In this document: positions 19,468 to 27,229 of the stretch, in pieces
Numbering within the stretch: position 1 is the first letter of the stretch
Layout of the letters: every line of letters starts with the position of its first letter
From: Myroides profundi
Lineage (GTDB): Bacteria; Bacteroidota; Bacteroidia; Flavobacteriales; Flavobacteriaceae
Direction: 5' to 3'
NCBI RefSeq assembly: GCF_000833025.1
Contig: NZ_CP010817.1
Span: forward strand, 3,658,001 to 3,722,000
Length of the DNA: 64,000 bases
The notes under the pieces: generated by a model
Told to the model about the DNA's origin: nothing
Database searches by the model: none
What the model saw: only the letters and a program-made list of their open reading frames with translations
Program-made: the position numbers and the translations under genes

Positions 19468-20082
19468 ATGATAAATACTATACTTACAGGTTTCATAAGT
19501 GCTGTATTAGCACTATATCTAAAATATTATTATGACAAAGATAAAGAAGAAAAAGAGCTAGAGCTTGTACGATTAAGCCTATTAGATATTTTCATAGTAA
19601 ATATATCTCCTGCCTTAAAAGTCCTTTCATTTGTATATAAAGATGCCGCAACCAATTTTAATGACAAAAATGTTACAAATATTATTTCTCATAACTTCAT
19701 TCATTTTTTAGATATTGATTTTCAAAATTATCTTGATAAAAATAAAGTAATAGCTATTTTAGGAAAGAGAAAAATTAAATCTAGTTTATTATATAATATC
19801 AATAAAAATCTTCTTTATCTAAAAAATCAAAATGCTAAAACTATTATGGCTAATTTTCAAAAAGAAGAAAATATAATAATAGATAATTACAATAATAAGA
19901 TAAGTCAATTAAACTTACTTGTATCGAATACTAAGTCTTCAGAAATAAAATTTCAATTAGATAAAAAAAAACTTGAAATAAATAATTTAAGAATTAAAAC
20001 TAAATTCGAATTAGATTCTTCCTATGATATACTAAATGTGACTATAGAAATGGTTGATGAAATAATACTACATTTAAAATAG
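19468..20082 (+). CDS. Membrane-anchored protein of unknown function, paralogue B
   Basis: A 204-residue protein with one short N-terminal membrane segment (about residues 2-20, INTILTGFISAVLALYLKYY), then a strongly charged stretch (DKDKEEKELE) and a long helical, probably coiled-coil region (about 130-200). Residues 75-115 (FLDIDFQNYLDKNKVIAIL, then KIKSSLLYNI) resemble paralogue C (FFDKDDLIKIFQEKKIEISI, then LYGIL), and MANF resembles VANF of paralogue A. It lacks the first membrane helix of A and C, so it may be a shortened copy. It lies 9 nt before paralogue C. Function unknown. Confidence 0.7.
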   Translation: MINTILTGFISAVLALYLKYYYDKDKEEKELELVRLSLLDIFIVNISPALKVLSFVYKDAATNFNDKNVTNIISHNFIHFLDIDFQNYLDKNKVIAILGKRKIKSSLLYNINKNLLYLKNQNAKTIMANFQKEENIIIDNYNNKISQLNLLVSNTKSSEIKFQLDKKKLEINNLRIKTKFELDSSYDILNVTIEMVDEIILHLK

Positions 20083-20091
20083 GTTTTTCAT

Positions 20092-20892
20092 ATGTTTACC
20101 AAAACAGATTTATTTCTACTTAAATATTCCTTATTACTAATAATATTTTTACTCTACATTGGACATATGAATATAAACCTTACAGATCCGACTATACAAG
20201 CAGCATTTATAGGAGTTATTGGTGCCTTAATTGCAGGTTTTGGAGCAGCTTATACAACAATACAGCTTACAGACCGAAAAGAAAGAAGACAAAAAAAGGA
20301 TCATCTCCTGATTATAAAAGACTCCTTAATTAGTTTATTACATAATGAGTACATTCCAAATTTAACCAGTTTACAAATTAGTAGTCAAGATCTTGGTAAG
20401 TTTATTGATAAAGAGAAATTAAGATTTCAATTTAACATTGACACTAATTTTGAACATGAAGATGAAACAATTGAAAGTGAACAATTAAGTTTTAGTAGTG
20501 TATATTTCATGAAAACAAGCTTACTTTCTTTCTTTGATAAAGATGATTTGATTAAAATATTCCAAGAAAAAAAGATCGAAATATCTATTCTATATGGTAT
20601 ACTAAACTTTTATGAAAGATTATCTCAAGAAAGCCCATCTTTTATATATGACAATTATATGAATGAATATGAGAAAATTACAATTACAAACCAATCTAAT
20701 TTAAAAGATTTACATGTAATGCATGAACCTGATAGTAATATTTTTAAACAAGAAGAAAGATTGGTCAAAAAAATAACTATATCAAATATTCAATCTCTAT
20801 TTGCTGAGACAGAAGAAAAAGCAAAAAACTATTTTGAAGACCTTAAAACAGCTATAGAATTTACAGAGAAAATAATAAACAAATTAAGTTAA
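20092..20892 (+). CDS. Membrane-anchored protein of unknown function, paralogue C
   Basis: A 266-residue protein with two N-terminal membrane helices (about residues 9-27 and 38-58; the second reads AAFIGVIGALIAGFGAAYTT), then a basic patch (DRKERRQKKD) and about 200 residues of predicted helices on the cytoplasmic side. The membrane hairpin and the following region are clearly related to paralogue A. It is the last gene of the cluster and is followed by the stronger copy of the shared terminator. No known catalytic motif. Anchored two-helix proteins of this shape occur among uncharacterised defence or stress genes, but nothing here proves that. Confidence 0.75.
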   Translation: MFTKTDLFLLKYSLLLIIFLLYIGHMNINLTDPTIQAAFIGVIGALIAGFGAAYTTIQLTDRKERRQKKDHLLIIKDSLISLLHNEYIPNLTSLQISSQDLGKFIDKEKLRFQFNIDTNFEHEDETIESEQLSFSSVYFMKTSLLSFFDKDDLIKIFQEKKIEISILYGILNFYERLSQESPSFIYDNYMNEYEKITITNQSNLKDLHVMHEPDSNIFKQEERLVKKITISNIQSLFAETEEKAKNYFEDLKTAIEFTEKIINKLS

Positions 20893-20917
20893 ACAACCTG
20901 TCCTTTTTAAACATACT

Positions 20918-20957
20918 AACCCTTTCCATTTTTGTATCATGGAAAGGGTTATTTTTT
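20918..20957 (+). terminator. Terminator after paralogue C (copy 2 of a repeated terminator)
   Basis: Perfect 12-bp stem AACCCTTTCCAT/ATGGAAAGGGTT followed by ATTTTTT. Confidence 0.85.
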
Positions 20958-21420
20958 GGTTAGAATCTAAAGATGCGAACTGTTTTTAAGAACAGCTTTT
21001 TATACAAGAACACCCCCTCTCTCGTTTGAGTTCAATTTCAAAAAATCAAAGAGTCATTCTGTACTGATGAGTTTTTATAATACTGCATTAATTGAGCTAA
21101 ATTCAATAATCTTTTCAACAAACAATAAACGACTTATGGCTTATTCAACTCTACTAATTTCTTTCGATTAATTAGATATCTCCTGTACTTATTTATATAC
21201 TTTCCCATCTATTTAATGGCATTGTCAAAAATACTTGTAGATGCCATGCACTAGTATCACCTAGTCAAATATAGTCTCTTTTGATTATGACTTTTTTCTC
21301 GTATTTACTGATAAACTTCCCACTGTTTTTTTGTGGGACATCTTTGGAAATACAATATGGTTTTTTTGAAGTTTTTGTATGATTTTTTTTCAAAAAGGAA
21401 ACACTAACTCCTTGATAATA

Positions 21421-21463
21421 AAAAACTCACAAGAACATTGAAAAAATGCTTTGTGAGTTTTTT
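21421..21463 (-). terminator. Terminator after tRNA-Arg
   Basis: On the minus strand, AACTCACAA pairs with TTGTGAGTT around an internal loop, followed by a T tract. It lies 11 nt beyond the tRNA 3' end. Confidence 0.7.
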
Positions 21464-21473
21464 TATCTACTTG

Positions 21474-21547
21474 CGTCCGCGGGAGGGTTCGAACCCCCAA
21501 CCCTCAGAGCCGAAATCTGATATTCTATCCAGTTGAACTACACGGAC
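21474..21547 (-). tRNA. tRNA-Arg (anticodon UCG)
   Basis: A 74-nt cloverleaf on the minus strand. The acceptor stem is GTCCGTG/CGCGGAC, the D arm contains AGTTCAACTGGATAGAAT, and the anticodon stem TCAGA/TCTGA encloses the loop TTTCGGC with anticodon TCG, which reads CGA. The T arm is GGGGG TTCGAAC CCTCC. The discriminator base is G. The 3' CCA is not fully encoded (the gene continues CAA), so CCA would be added after transcription. I looked for a copy of the tRNA 3' end beyond the accessory cluster and saw none. Confidence 0.95.
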
Positions 21548-21557
21548 ATTAAATCTA

Positions 21558-22010
21558 CTATTTAGACAATAGAGATTTTACTGCAGATGAGATGGTCTTA
21601 CCATCAGCTTTACCAGCCAATTCTTTAGTAGCGATTCCCATTACTTGTCCCATTGAAGACATACCACTGAAACCACCATTCGTAATTATCTCACCTATTA
21701 TTTTTTGAACTTCTTCTTCTGATAATTGCTCTGGCAAGAATTGTTCTATGATTGCAGCTTGTGCTATTTCTGGCTCAGCTAAATCATTTCTACCTTGCTC
21801 TGAAAAAATATTAGCACTATCTTTTCTCTGCTTCACTAATTTTTGAAGGATTTTAATTTCTTCTTCCTCAGTAAGATCAGCTTGTGCTCCTGATTGAGTT
21901 TGAGCTAATAATAACTCTGACTTTACTGCTCTTAATGCTTCTAAAGCTACTGTATCCTTCGCTTTCATTGCAGTTTTTATAGCATCCATAATCTTTGATT
22001 GTAAACTCAT
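21558..22010 (-). CDS. YqeY/GatB-like domain protein
   Basis: A 150-residue helical protein of the YqeY family (GatB/YqeY domain). Typical features are MSLQSKIMDAIKTAMKAKD, LEALRAVKSELLLA, the central KLVKQRKDSANIFSEQGR region, LPEQLSEEEV and the C-terminal MGQVMGIATKELAGKADGK. The domain resembles the tail of the GatB subunit of the glutamyl-tRNA amidotransferase and may bind tRNA, but the cellular role is not established. I start at the ATG at 22010 (MSLQSK), not at 22034. The gene ends 11 nt from tRNA-Arg on the same strand, so the two may share a transcript. Confidence 0.92.
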   Translation of the reverse strand: MSLQSKIMDAIKTAMKAKDTVALEALRAVKSELLLAQTQSGAQADLTEEEEIKILQKLVKQRKDSANIFSEQGRNDLAEPEIAQAAIIEQFLPEQLSEEEVQKIIGEIITNGGFSGMSSMGQVMGIATKELAGKADGKTISSAVKSLLSK

Positions 22011-22349
22011 ATCAAATATTTTTATTTTTTGCAAATATATAAAAAAGCCCTTGTAACTAACAAAATCATATAGTTATAAGTTCACTAAATTCTTTATATT
22101 ATACAATAATCAACATATTTATCCGAATAATGTACCTCTTTTCTGTTGGGAATCAGAATAAAAAGTTTTAAAAATTAACTTTTAAAAATCTTCATAATCA
22201 TTATAAAATTTGATATTTGTCAAAACTCGTCTGAACTCAAGATAGAGACGGTCAACTAAAGCATCAAACCAAAACTAACAAACATAAGAAGCGATATAAC
22301 GTAAACAAGCAATAAAACATTATAAACACCTATTACTACCTTACAAAAT
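22011..22349. other. 339-bp divergent intergenic region
   Basis: AT-rich promoter region between the YqeY-like gene (minus) and an AraC gene (plus). It contains a 7-bp inverted repeat AAAAGTT/AACTTTT around 22161-22185. No ORF and no clear TAnnTTTG box could be fixed. Confidence 0.5.
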
Positions 22350-23201
22350 ATGCTAACTTCTATCGAACTAAAATCTACCTATGGTATAGAGGTAGGTAGA
22401 GCTACTTACCTTACAGAAGACACTGTGCCGTTCGAACAACACAAAGATGTCTACCAACTACTCTGGTTACAAAAAGGAAAAGTAACTGTCACCCTCACTA
22501 CGAACAAAAAAGAAATTAAAGAAGGAGACTGTCTATTCTTAGGAAAGAACGAGCTATTTCGCTTAACGGCTTCTGAGAGTTACACCTTATACTATGTTCA
22601 GTTTACAGATAATTTTTACTGTAGAACAGAACTTGACAGTCACTTTCTAAGCAAATGCTTCTTCTTTGATAATACGAATGCTATTAATTCGATCACGCTT
22701 AAGCCAGAGCATGAAGTTTTTGTACAGTGTTATTTCACCACCTTACTAAAACTGAAGTCAAAAGAATATAGTGAAGTACATTATATGTTAGCTCATAATA
22801 TTATAGAGCGAGTTCTTCTCTACATTATGGCAGGACATATAGAGAAGTTTGTCAGCTTTAATAAAGAGAAACTTACTCCACTACAAATACAACATACTGT
22901 CAAATTTAATGAATTGATTAAACACAACATTAGAAAAGAAAGAAACGTTCATTTCTATGCAGAACAGATGAATATCTCTATTGCTAAGTTAACTGAAGTG
23001 TGTAAAGAAGTATTTGGGACTACACCTAAAAAAATTATAGCAAGTGCAGTGGTCAACGAAATAAAGCTATTATTAAAGCATACTCCAATGACCATTAAAG
23101 AAGTTGCTTTTGAGCTAAACTTTGAAGATGTAAGTAACTTCATCCGTTTCTTTATAAAAGCTACAGGATTAAGCCCTAAAGAATATAGAGAACTATTATA
23201 A
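22350..23201 (+). CDS. AraC-family transcriptional regulator next to pilus-like cluster
   Basis: A 283-residue regulator. Residues 1-140 form a cupin-like sensor domain (VYQLLWLQKGKVTVTL, IKEGDCLFLGKNELFRL). The C-terminal 100 residues hold two helix-turn-helix units (NVHFYAEQMNISIAKLTEVC; MTIKEVAFELNFEDVSNFIR) and the family end FFIKATGLSPKEYREL. It is monocistronic with a strong terminator. It sits directly upstream of the pilin-like gene at 23575, whose promoter region carries a long palindrome and direct repeats, so control of that cluster is a reasonable inference. Confidence 0.93.
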   Translation: MLTSIELKSTYGIEVGRATYLTEDTVPFEQHKDVYQLLWLQKGKVTVTLTTNKKEIKEGDCLFLGKNELFRLTASESYTLYYVQFTDNFYCRTELDSHFLSKCFFFDNTNAINSITLKPEHEVFVQCYFTTLLKLKSKEYSEVHYMLAHNIIERVLLYIMAGHIEKFVSFNKEKLTPLQIQHTVKFNELIKHNIRKERNVHFYAEQMNISIAKLTEVCKEVFGTTPKKIIASAVVNEIKLLLKHTPMTIKEVAFELNFEDVSNFIRFFIKATGLSPKEYRELL

Positions 23202-23217
23202 TATCGTTTATCCTATC

Positions 23218-23252
23218 TCCCCTTGTAATCATCATTTACAAGGGGATTTTTT
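23218..23252 (+). terminator. Intrinsic terminator after AraC gene
   Basis: TCCCCTTGTAA pairs with TTACAAGGGGA, followed by T6; strong 11-bp stem. Confidence 0.9.
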
Positions 23253-23445
23253 ATATCCATCACAGTCTATTCTCTCTCCGACCAAATAGTGCTAATAAAA
23301 AAAGATTTTGATACCATTTAAACTTAAAAACCTAAATAACAATAATCTACCACTATTTAAAATATCAATAACACACATAAACACATCTTAGGCTACATAA
23401 AACAAATTCACAATTCTTTAAAATCAAGGCTTTTATTAAGAATAT

Positions 23446-23466
23446 TTTATCACATTATGTGATAAA
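23446..23466. promoter_or_regulatory. Perfect palindrome, candidate operator of pilin-like gene
   Basis: Arms TTTATCACA and TGTGATAAA around TTA: 9 + 3 + 9 bp with no mismatch, about 30 bp before the -33 region. Flanked by 12-nt and 10-nt direct repeats. The TCACA/TGTGA halves are in the opposite order to a CRP site. Confidence 0.6.
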
Positions 23467-23495
23467 TGACAATTCTTTAAAGATAAATGACACTA

Positions 23496-23523
23496 TTTGA
23501 GAATCAAAGCTGCTATACTTTTG
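23496..23523 (+). promoter_or_regulatory. Promoter of the first pilin-like gene
   Basis: -33 element TTTG at 23496-23499 and -7 element TACTTTTG (TAnnTTTG) at 23516-23523, 16 nt apart. Transcription would start near 23530, 45 nt before the ATG. Confidence 0.6.
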
Positions 23524-23574
23524 CCAAACAAAATAACAAATCAAGTATTCCCACAATTAAAAAGAAATAAGCAA

Positions 23575-24129
23575 ATGAAAACAACATTTAAATTAGTATT
23601 AGTAGCAGTTTTAGCTTTCGCAAGTACTTCAACTTTCGCACAAGACAAAAAAAGTACAGGAAGCACAAACTTAAACGTTAACTTATCAGACGTTTATGAA
23701 TTGACTGTTAAGAATCCTAATGTAAATATCCAAATGAACACTGTAGAACAGTTTCAAAAAGGTAGTACTTCAGGTGAATTACAAAACCACTTAGAAGTAA
23801 CAGCTACTCAAAAATATGAAGTAAAAGTGATCGCTAGCAGTGATTTAACGAATGATGGAGTTAGCATCCCTGTAAACACAGTAGAAGTAAGAGTAAAAGG
23901 TAACAATAACTTAGCAGAAGGTGCTGCACCAGCTAACTTTAATGCTACTCATAACATCACTCCATTAGCTACTACAGAGAGCAGCTCTTTAATCACTACA
24001 TCTGCAGGAAGTGCTAAGATGGGATATGCTATCGAATACGCTATACCAGCAAGCCAAACTTCTGCTTATACAGACAAAAAAGCAGGTACATACAGCACTA
24101 CAGTTACTTATAACTTATATGCTCTATAA
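23575..24129 (+). CDS. Secreted beta-sandwich protein, putative major pilin-like subunit
   Basis: A 184-residue protein. An Sec signal peptide (about residues 1-22, ending TSTFAQ) is followed by an all-beta domain without Cys. The C-terminus KAGTYSTTVTYNLYAL resembles the last strand of spore-coat-U and DUF4402-type secreted subunits (GTYxxTVTY). Two further proteins downstream share this end. I start at ATG 23575, since the in-frame ATG at 23497 would put 26 basic residues before the signal peptide and precedes the promoter. The gene has its own promoter and strong terminator, so it can be expressed at a higher level than the operon behind it, as expected for a major subunit. The pilus role is inference. 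Confidence 0.8.
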   Translation: MKTTFKLVLVAVLAFASTSTFAQDKKSTGSTNLNVNLSDVYELTVKNPNVNIQMNTVEQFQKGSTSGELQNHLEVTATQKYEVKVIASSDLTNDGVSIPVNTVEVRVKGNNNLAEGAAPANFNATHNITPLATTESSSLITTSAGSAKMGYAIEYAIPASQTSAYTDKKAGTYSTTVTYNLYAL

Positions 24130-24152
24130 TAAGATATAGCCTTATACAATAT

Positions 24153-24197
24153 AAATCTACTGTAGTGATATCATTCACTTCAGTAGATTTTTTTTTT
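24153..24197 (+). terminator. Intrinsic terminator after first pilin-like gene
   Basis: AAATCTACTG/CAGTAGATTT stem (10 bp) with T10 tail. It isolates the first subunit gene from the five-gene operon downstream. Confidence 0.9.
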
Positions 24198-24328
24198 GGA
24201 CTAAAAAGCGAATTAATACCCTCTGCTTCTATTCCAATTATTTGTTACCCAAAACAGCTAAAAACATTGACGATTATTGACTTTGTACGCTTTTTTTTAC
24301 TAAATTTAGAATATCTAAAACAGATGAT

Positions 24329-24844
24329 ATGAGACAATTATTCTTTACCTTCTTTTTGATCTTAGTCAGTGTGGTAATGCATGCTCAGAATACTGCGCAA
24401 ACTAACCTTATCGTGACTCTAAAACCAATACAGTCTATAAAGATTAATGATCAACAATCTAATATCAATCTGTCTTTCGAAACAGTAGAAGATTATACTA
24501 AAGGAAAGATCAGCGACCAAGCAGATCATATAGAAGTAATGAGCAGTGGTACTTATGAAGTAAGGGTGGCTGCTAGCTCTCCGCTGACTAGTAATAATGA
24601 ACAAATAAGTTTAGAAAACATTAGTCTAAACCCTACATTAGGGACTATCGGTGATTTTAGAGAAAATATAACCATGATACCTGTATCACTATCTATGAAA
24701 GAACACAATATGATTAGTTCTAATCTAGGTGATGTGAAAAGAACATTCAATGTATCTTATAAAATGGATGCATCCGAAGAATTATTAAATAAACCAGTAG
24801 GTACTTATAGTACTGTAATTACTTACACTATCTTATCATTGTAA
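24329..24844 (+). CDS. Secreted pilin-like subunit 2
   Basis: A 171-residue protein with signal peptide (MRQLFFTFFLILVSVVMHAQ) and one beta-rich domain. It shares the plan of the 184-residue protein upstream: TNLIVTLKPIQSIKI near the mature start, a middle ..VEDYTKGKISDQADHIEVMS like VEQFQKGSTSGELQNHLEVT, and the end KPVGTYSTVITYTILSL. These matches show the two are homologous. It is the first gene of a compact five-gene run (subunit, subunit, chaperone-like, adhesin-like, barrel). Probably a minor subunit or adaptor. Confidence 0.75.
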   Translation: MRQLFFTFFLILVSVVMHAQNTAQTNLIVTLKPIQSIKINDQQSNINLSFETVEDYTKGKISDQADHIEVMSSGTYEVRVAASSPLTSNNEQISLENISLNPTLGTIGDFRENITMIPVSLSMKEHNMISSNLGDVKRTFNVSYKMDASEELLNKPVGTYSTVITYTILSL

Positions 24845-24852
24845 TAGTACAC

Positions 24853-25386
24853 GTGTTTAAAAAATCATTATTCATCACGCTCCTCTTCTGTGTCACCAGC
24901 ATCGCTATGGCTCAGATAGGATCTACAAGGGCTAGGATAGTATTAAACTTTAAGGAACAACAATCCTTGGTTATCTCACATTCTACTGTAGATTTAAACT
25001 TAAATAGAGGAGAAGTATATACTCAAGGGGCAGAAACAGGTATTCTGAAAAATCATGTGATCATAAAGTGTTCTACTCCATACGAATTGTCTGTACGCAC
25101 CATAAATCCATATTTTCAATATGAGTCAACATTGTCATCACTGCCTGTGTCTATCATTCATATCAAGCCAAGTGTAGCAACATCTACCCTATTAAGCTTC
25201 CCGTTGAGATTAAGTACAATCAACTTATCTGATAAGCCTCAGATAATCTTACAATCTGAGAACAGAAGTAACAGTCAACAAATAGATGTCAATTACACGA
25301 TTCCGAAACAAAACATTGTAAGTATATTAAATAAAAAAGCAGGAACATATAAAACAGAGATTATATACACGCTACTGCCTCACTAA
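24853..25386 (+). CDS. Secreted pilin-like subunit 3
   Basis: A 177-residue protein starting at GTG (24853), 8 nt after the previous stop; this is the only start that keeps the signal peptide (MFKKSLFITLLFCVTSIAMA). The mature part is all-beta. It shares with the two other subunits the central motif GEVYTQGAETGILKNHVIIK and the end KKAGTYKTEIIYTLLPH. It is more divergent than the first two. Probably a minor subunit of the same surface structure. The following gene, a chaperone-like protein, starts 20 nt later. Confidence 0.75.
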   Translation: MFKKSLFITLLFCVTSIAMAQIGSTRARIVLNFKEQQSLVISHSTVDLNLNRGEVYTQGAETGILKNHVIIKCSTPYELSVRTINPYFQYESTLSSLPVSIIHIKPSVATSTLLSFPLRLSTINLSDKPQIILQSENRSNSQQIDVNYTIPKQNIVSILNKKAGTYKTEIIYTLLPH

Positions 25387-25406
25387 AATTAAAGCACCAC
25401 ATCATA

Positions 25407-26198
25407 ATGAAAAAACTAATACTACTATTCCTTTTACTAAGCTCTCTTCCAATATTCGCACAAGCAGGACTATCTATCTCTCCTGGTAAGATGTACTTTA
25501 GAAATGCTGCTGGAACTATAGCTACTCAAAAAGTTCGTATTGCCAATCCAAATGACAAAGCTGTCGAAGTGGGAGTCTCTATCGGAGATTGGAATTATGA
25601 TGAGAAAGGTAGTAATAACGTAGTAGAAGCAAATACATTAGAAACTTCGGCTTCTCAATGGATTCAAGTATTACCTAATTCTTATTTTGTAATTGAACCA
25701 AATGAAGTAAAAGAAGTAGAGATTATACTTAATGTTCCTCAAGACCTACCTACTAATATACCTGTACATACAGCGATGGTGTTCTTCACTCAGTTAAACC
25801 CTGGGAATGCAGTGGATGAAAATGGTGCTGCTATCAAAGTGACAGTGCGTATGGGACTAAAAGTATATCATGCAAATCAAAATAATACAGAGTCTGTAGA
25901 AATAGTAGATATCAAACCTGCCAAGACTGCTGAGGGGGAAAAAGCGATAGAAGTTAACTTTCAGAACGATGGGAAACTATGGAGTGACGGAAAGATGACA
26001 GCGAGTATCTTCAATCAACAAACAGGAGAGAAAACAACATTAAATACACTAGATTTTTACAGTCTACCTACTGACGTAAGAAAACATATTATACCACTAC
26101 CGAATCAACTAAAATCAGGCACTTATACCTTTATTATCCAACTAACTTATGGCAAGGATAATATTGTAAAAGTGGCAGAACTAGACTTCACGCTATGA
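25407..26198 (+). CDS. PapD-like periplasmic chaperone
   Basis: A 263-residue protein with signal peptide (residues 1-18, ending LPIFAQ) and two Ig-like domains. The N-terminal one begins AGLSISPGKMYFRNAAGTIA and carries KVRIANPNDKAVEVGVSIGD, then VIEPNEVKEVEIIL and a hydrophobic alternating strand. The hinge region has VRMGLKVYH, where classical chaperones have an R-x-lplyv pattern. The size is close to FimC/PapD (about 205-250). Such chaperones lend a strand to incomplete pilin domains in the periplasm. It stands between pilin-like genes and an outer-membrane barrel gene, exactly as in chaperone-usher operons, and overlaps the next gene by 4 nt. Confidence 0.75.
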   Translation: MKKLILLFLLLSSLPIFAQAGLSISPGKMYFRNAAGTIATQKVRIANPNDKAVEVGVSIGDWNYDEKGSNNVVEANTLETSASQWIQVLPNSYFVIEPNEVKEVEIILNVPQDLPTNIPVHTAMVFFTQLNPGNAVDENGAAIKVTVRMGLKVYHANQNNTESVEIVDIKPAKTAEGEKAIEVNFQNDGKLWSDGKMTASIFNQQTGEKTTLNTLDFYSLPTDVRKHIIPLPNQLKSGTYTFIIQLTYGKDNIVKVAELDFTL

Positions 26199-27229
26199 AC
26201 CTAAAGTTAAATATATACATCAGCCTATTTTTATTACTACTGAGCAATACGGTATTAGCACAGTATGACTTAAATATTTATGGAGGCGGACAGTCTGTAT
26301 TAAATTCATATAATGATCTAAAAGTAGGGAAGACAGAAGATAAACAGATCTCTGTACAGTTTCGCAGATTCTACGGAACGCCTTCTCCTACCAAATGGAA
26401 GTTAACAGTAAGACTACTCGATGATTACTATGCAGGTAACTATATGGTACCTGCTGAGATGTCAACATTAAGTACGAATAAACAAGGGGGTAATTTTAAT
26501 CAACTTGCCTTCAGTGTCGTGGGAAGAGATTTACCTCTAAGCAAATATCAAGAAAATACGATCATAGAGAGCACAACACCTCTACCAGAAGGTAACTACT
26601 ATACCTTAAACTTTGACTTGACTATTCGAGGAGGGGTACATTTACTGACTATCCCTAACAATACTTATATGAGTACATACGAGTTCTCTTTATATGATAC
26701 TTCGTCAGGTAGAGATCAATTACTTCTGCGTAAAACATCTGGTACTGGTAATGCAAGATTTCAGATTAACTATGTAGGAAATCATGGTGATCAAATAGCA
26801 GAGTTGCGAAATGGTGCTAGTGAATTTGTCTTTAACTTTGATTCACCAGATGATATTGTAAAAGGAAAGACAATCACGATTAACAATGCTCTTTACATCA
26901 AGAGCTATCAAGGTCATCAAGTACTCGTAAAGACGGCAGACAATATGATGTATAATAATACGATGACTAATAGCTTACCTGTTTCTATACTAAAACTAAA
27001 GGCGACTTTAAATAACATTGAAGGAGGTAGTCCTTCAGATGCTAGAGATGTAAAGGTATTCGGTCCATTATCACTATCTGCTAATGAACAGCCTCTTGCC
27101 TCCTTCTCTAGATGGAGTCAATCGATGTCTTATAACCTTGAACTGAGTATTCCTCCTAATCAGAAGGAATTACAACAAGCCAGTGGTAGATACGAAACTT
27201 ATTTATACTTTGTAATTGTCCCTAATTAA
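26195..27229 (+). CDS. Two-domain adhesin-like secreted protein
   Basis: A 344-residue protein with signal peptide (about residues 1-22, NTVLAQ). Its size and layout fit a two-domain tip adhesin: an N-terminal beta domain of about 170 residues with aromatic-rich strands (VQFRRFYGTPSPTKWKLTV, EGNYYTLNFDLTIRG) and a C-terminal pilin-like domain ending SGRYETYLYFVIVPN, which mirrors the GTY end of the three subunits. Start overlaps the chaperone stop by 4 nt, and its stop overlaps the barrel gene start by 1 nt, so translation is coupled. No lectin family is recognised; the adhesin role is inferred from layout. Confidence 0.65.
   Translation: MNLKLNIYISLFLLLLSNTVLAQYDLNIYGGGQSVLNSYNDLKVGKTEDKQISVQFRRFYGTPSPTKWKLTVRLLDDYYAGNYMVPAEMSTLSTNKQGGNFNQLAFSVVGRDLPLSKYQENTIIESTTPLPEGNYYTLNFDLTIRGGVHLLTIPNNTYMSTYEFSLYDTSSGRDQLLLRKTSGTGNARFQINYVGNHGDQIAELRNGASEFVFNFDSPDDIVKGKTITINNALYIKSYQGHQVLVKTADNMMYNNTMTNSLPVSILKLKATLNNIEGGSPSDARDVKVFGPLSLSANEQPLASFSRWSQSMSYNLELSIPPNQKELQQASGRYETYLYFVIVPN

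Larger units (their letters stand above)
20893..21473. other. 581-bp intergenic region before tRNA-Arg
   Basis: It holds the cluster terminator (20918-20957), a small CTGTT/AACAG hairpin near 20980, and the tRNA terminator (21421-21463). Between them I see only short inverted repeats (TCCCAC/GTGGGA near 21325; ATGGCAT/ATGCCAT near 21216-21254). No coding signal was found. Confidence 0.6.
23202..23574. other. 373-bp regulatory region before the first pilin-like gene
   Basis: It contains the AraC gene terminator (23218-23252), a 12-nt direct repeat CAATTCTTTAAA at 23411 and 23470, a perfect palindrome (23446-23466), a 10-nt repeat GATAAATGAC at 23461 and 23482, and a promoter (23496-23523). 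The 5' UTR is about 45 nt. Confidence 0.7.

Noticed and set aside
20960..21420. Short ORFs between the paralogue cluster and tRNA-Arg
   Set aside because: All are under 40 codons, without promoter, conserved motif or coding composition.
21474..21547. tRNA-Arg as integration site of the accessory cluster (att site)
   Set aside because: No copy of the tRNA 3' end was found on the far side (17.5-18.4 kb), and there is no integrase gene.
23446..23466. CRP/FNR site in front of the pilin-like gene
   Set aside because: The half-sites are in the order TCACA...TGTGA with a 3-nt spacer, opposite to TGTGA-N6-TCACA.
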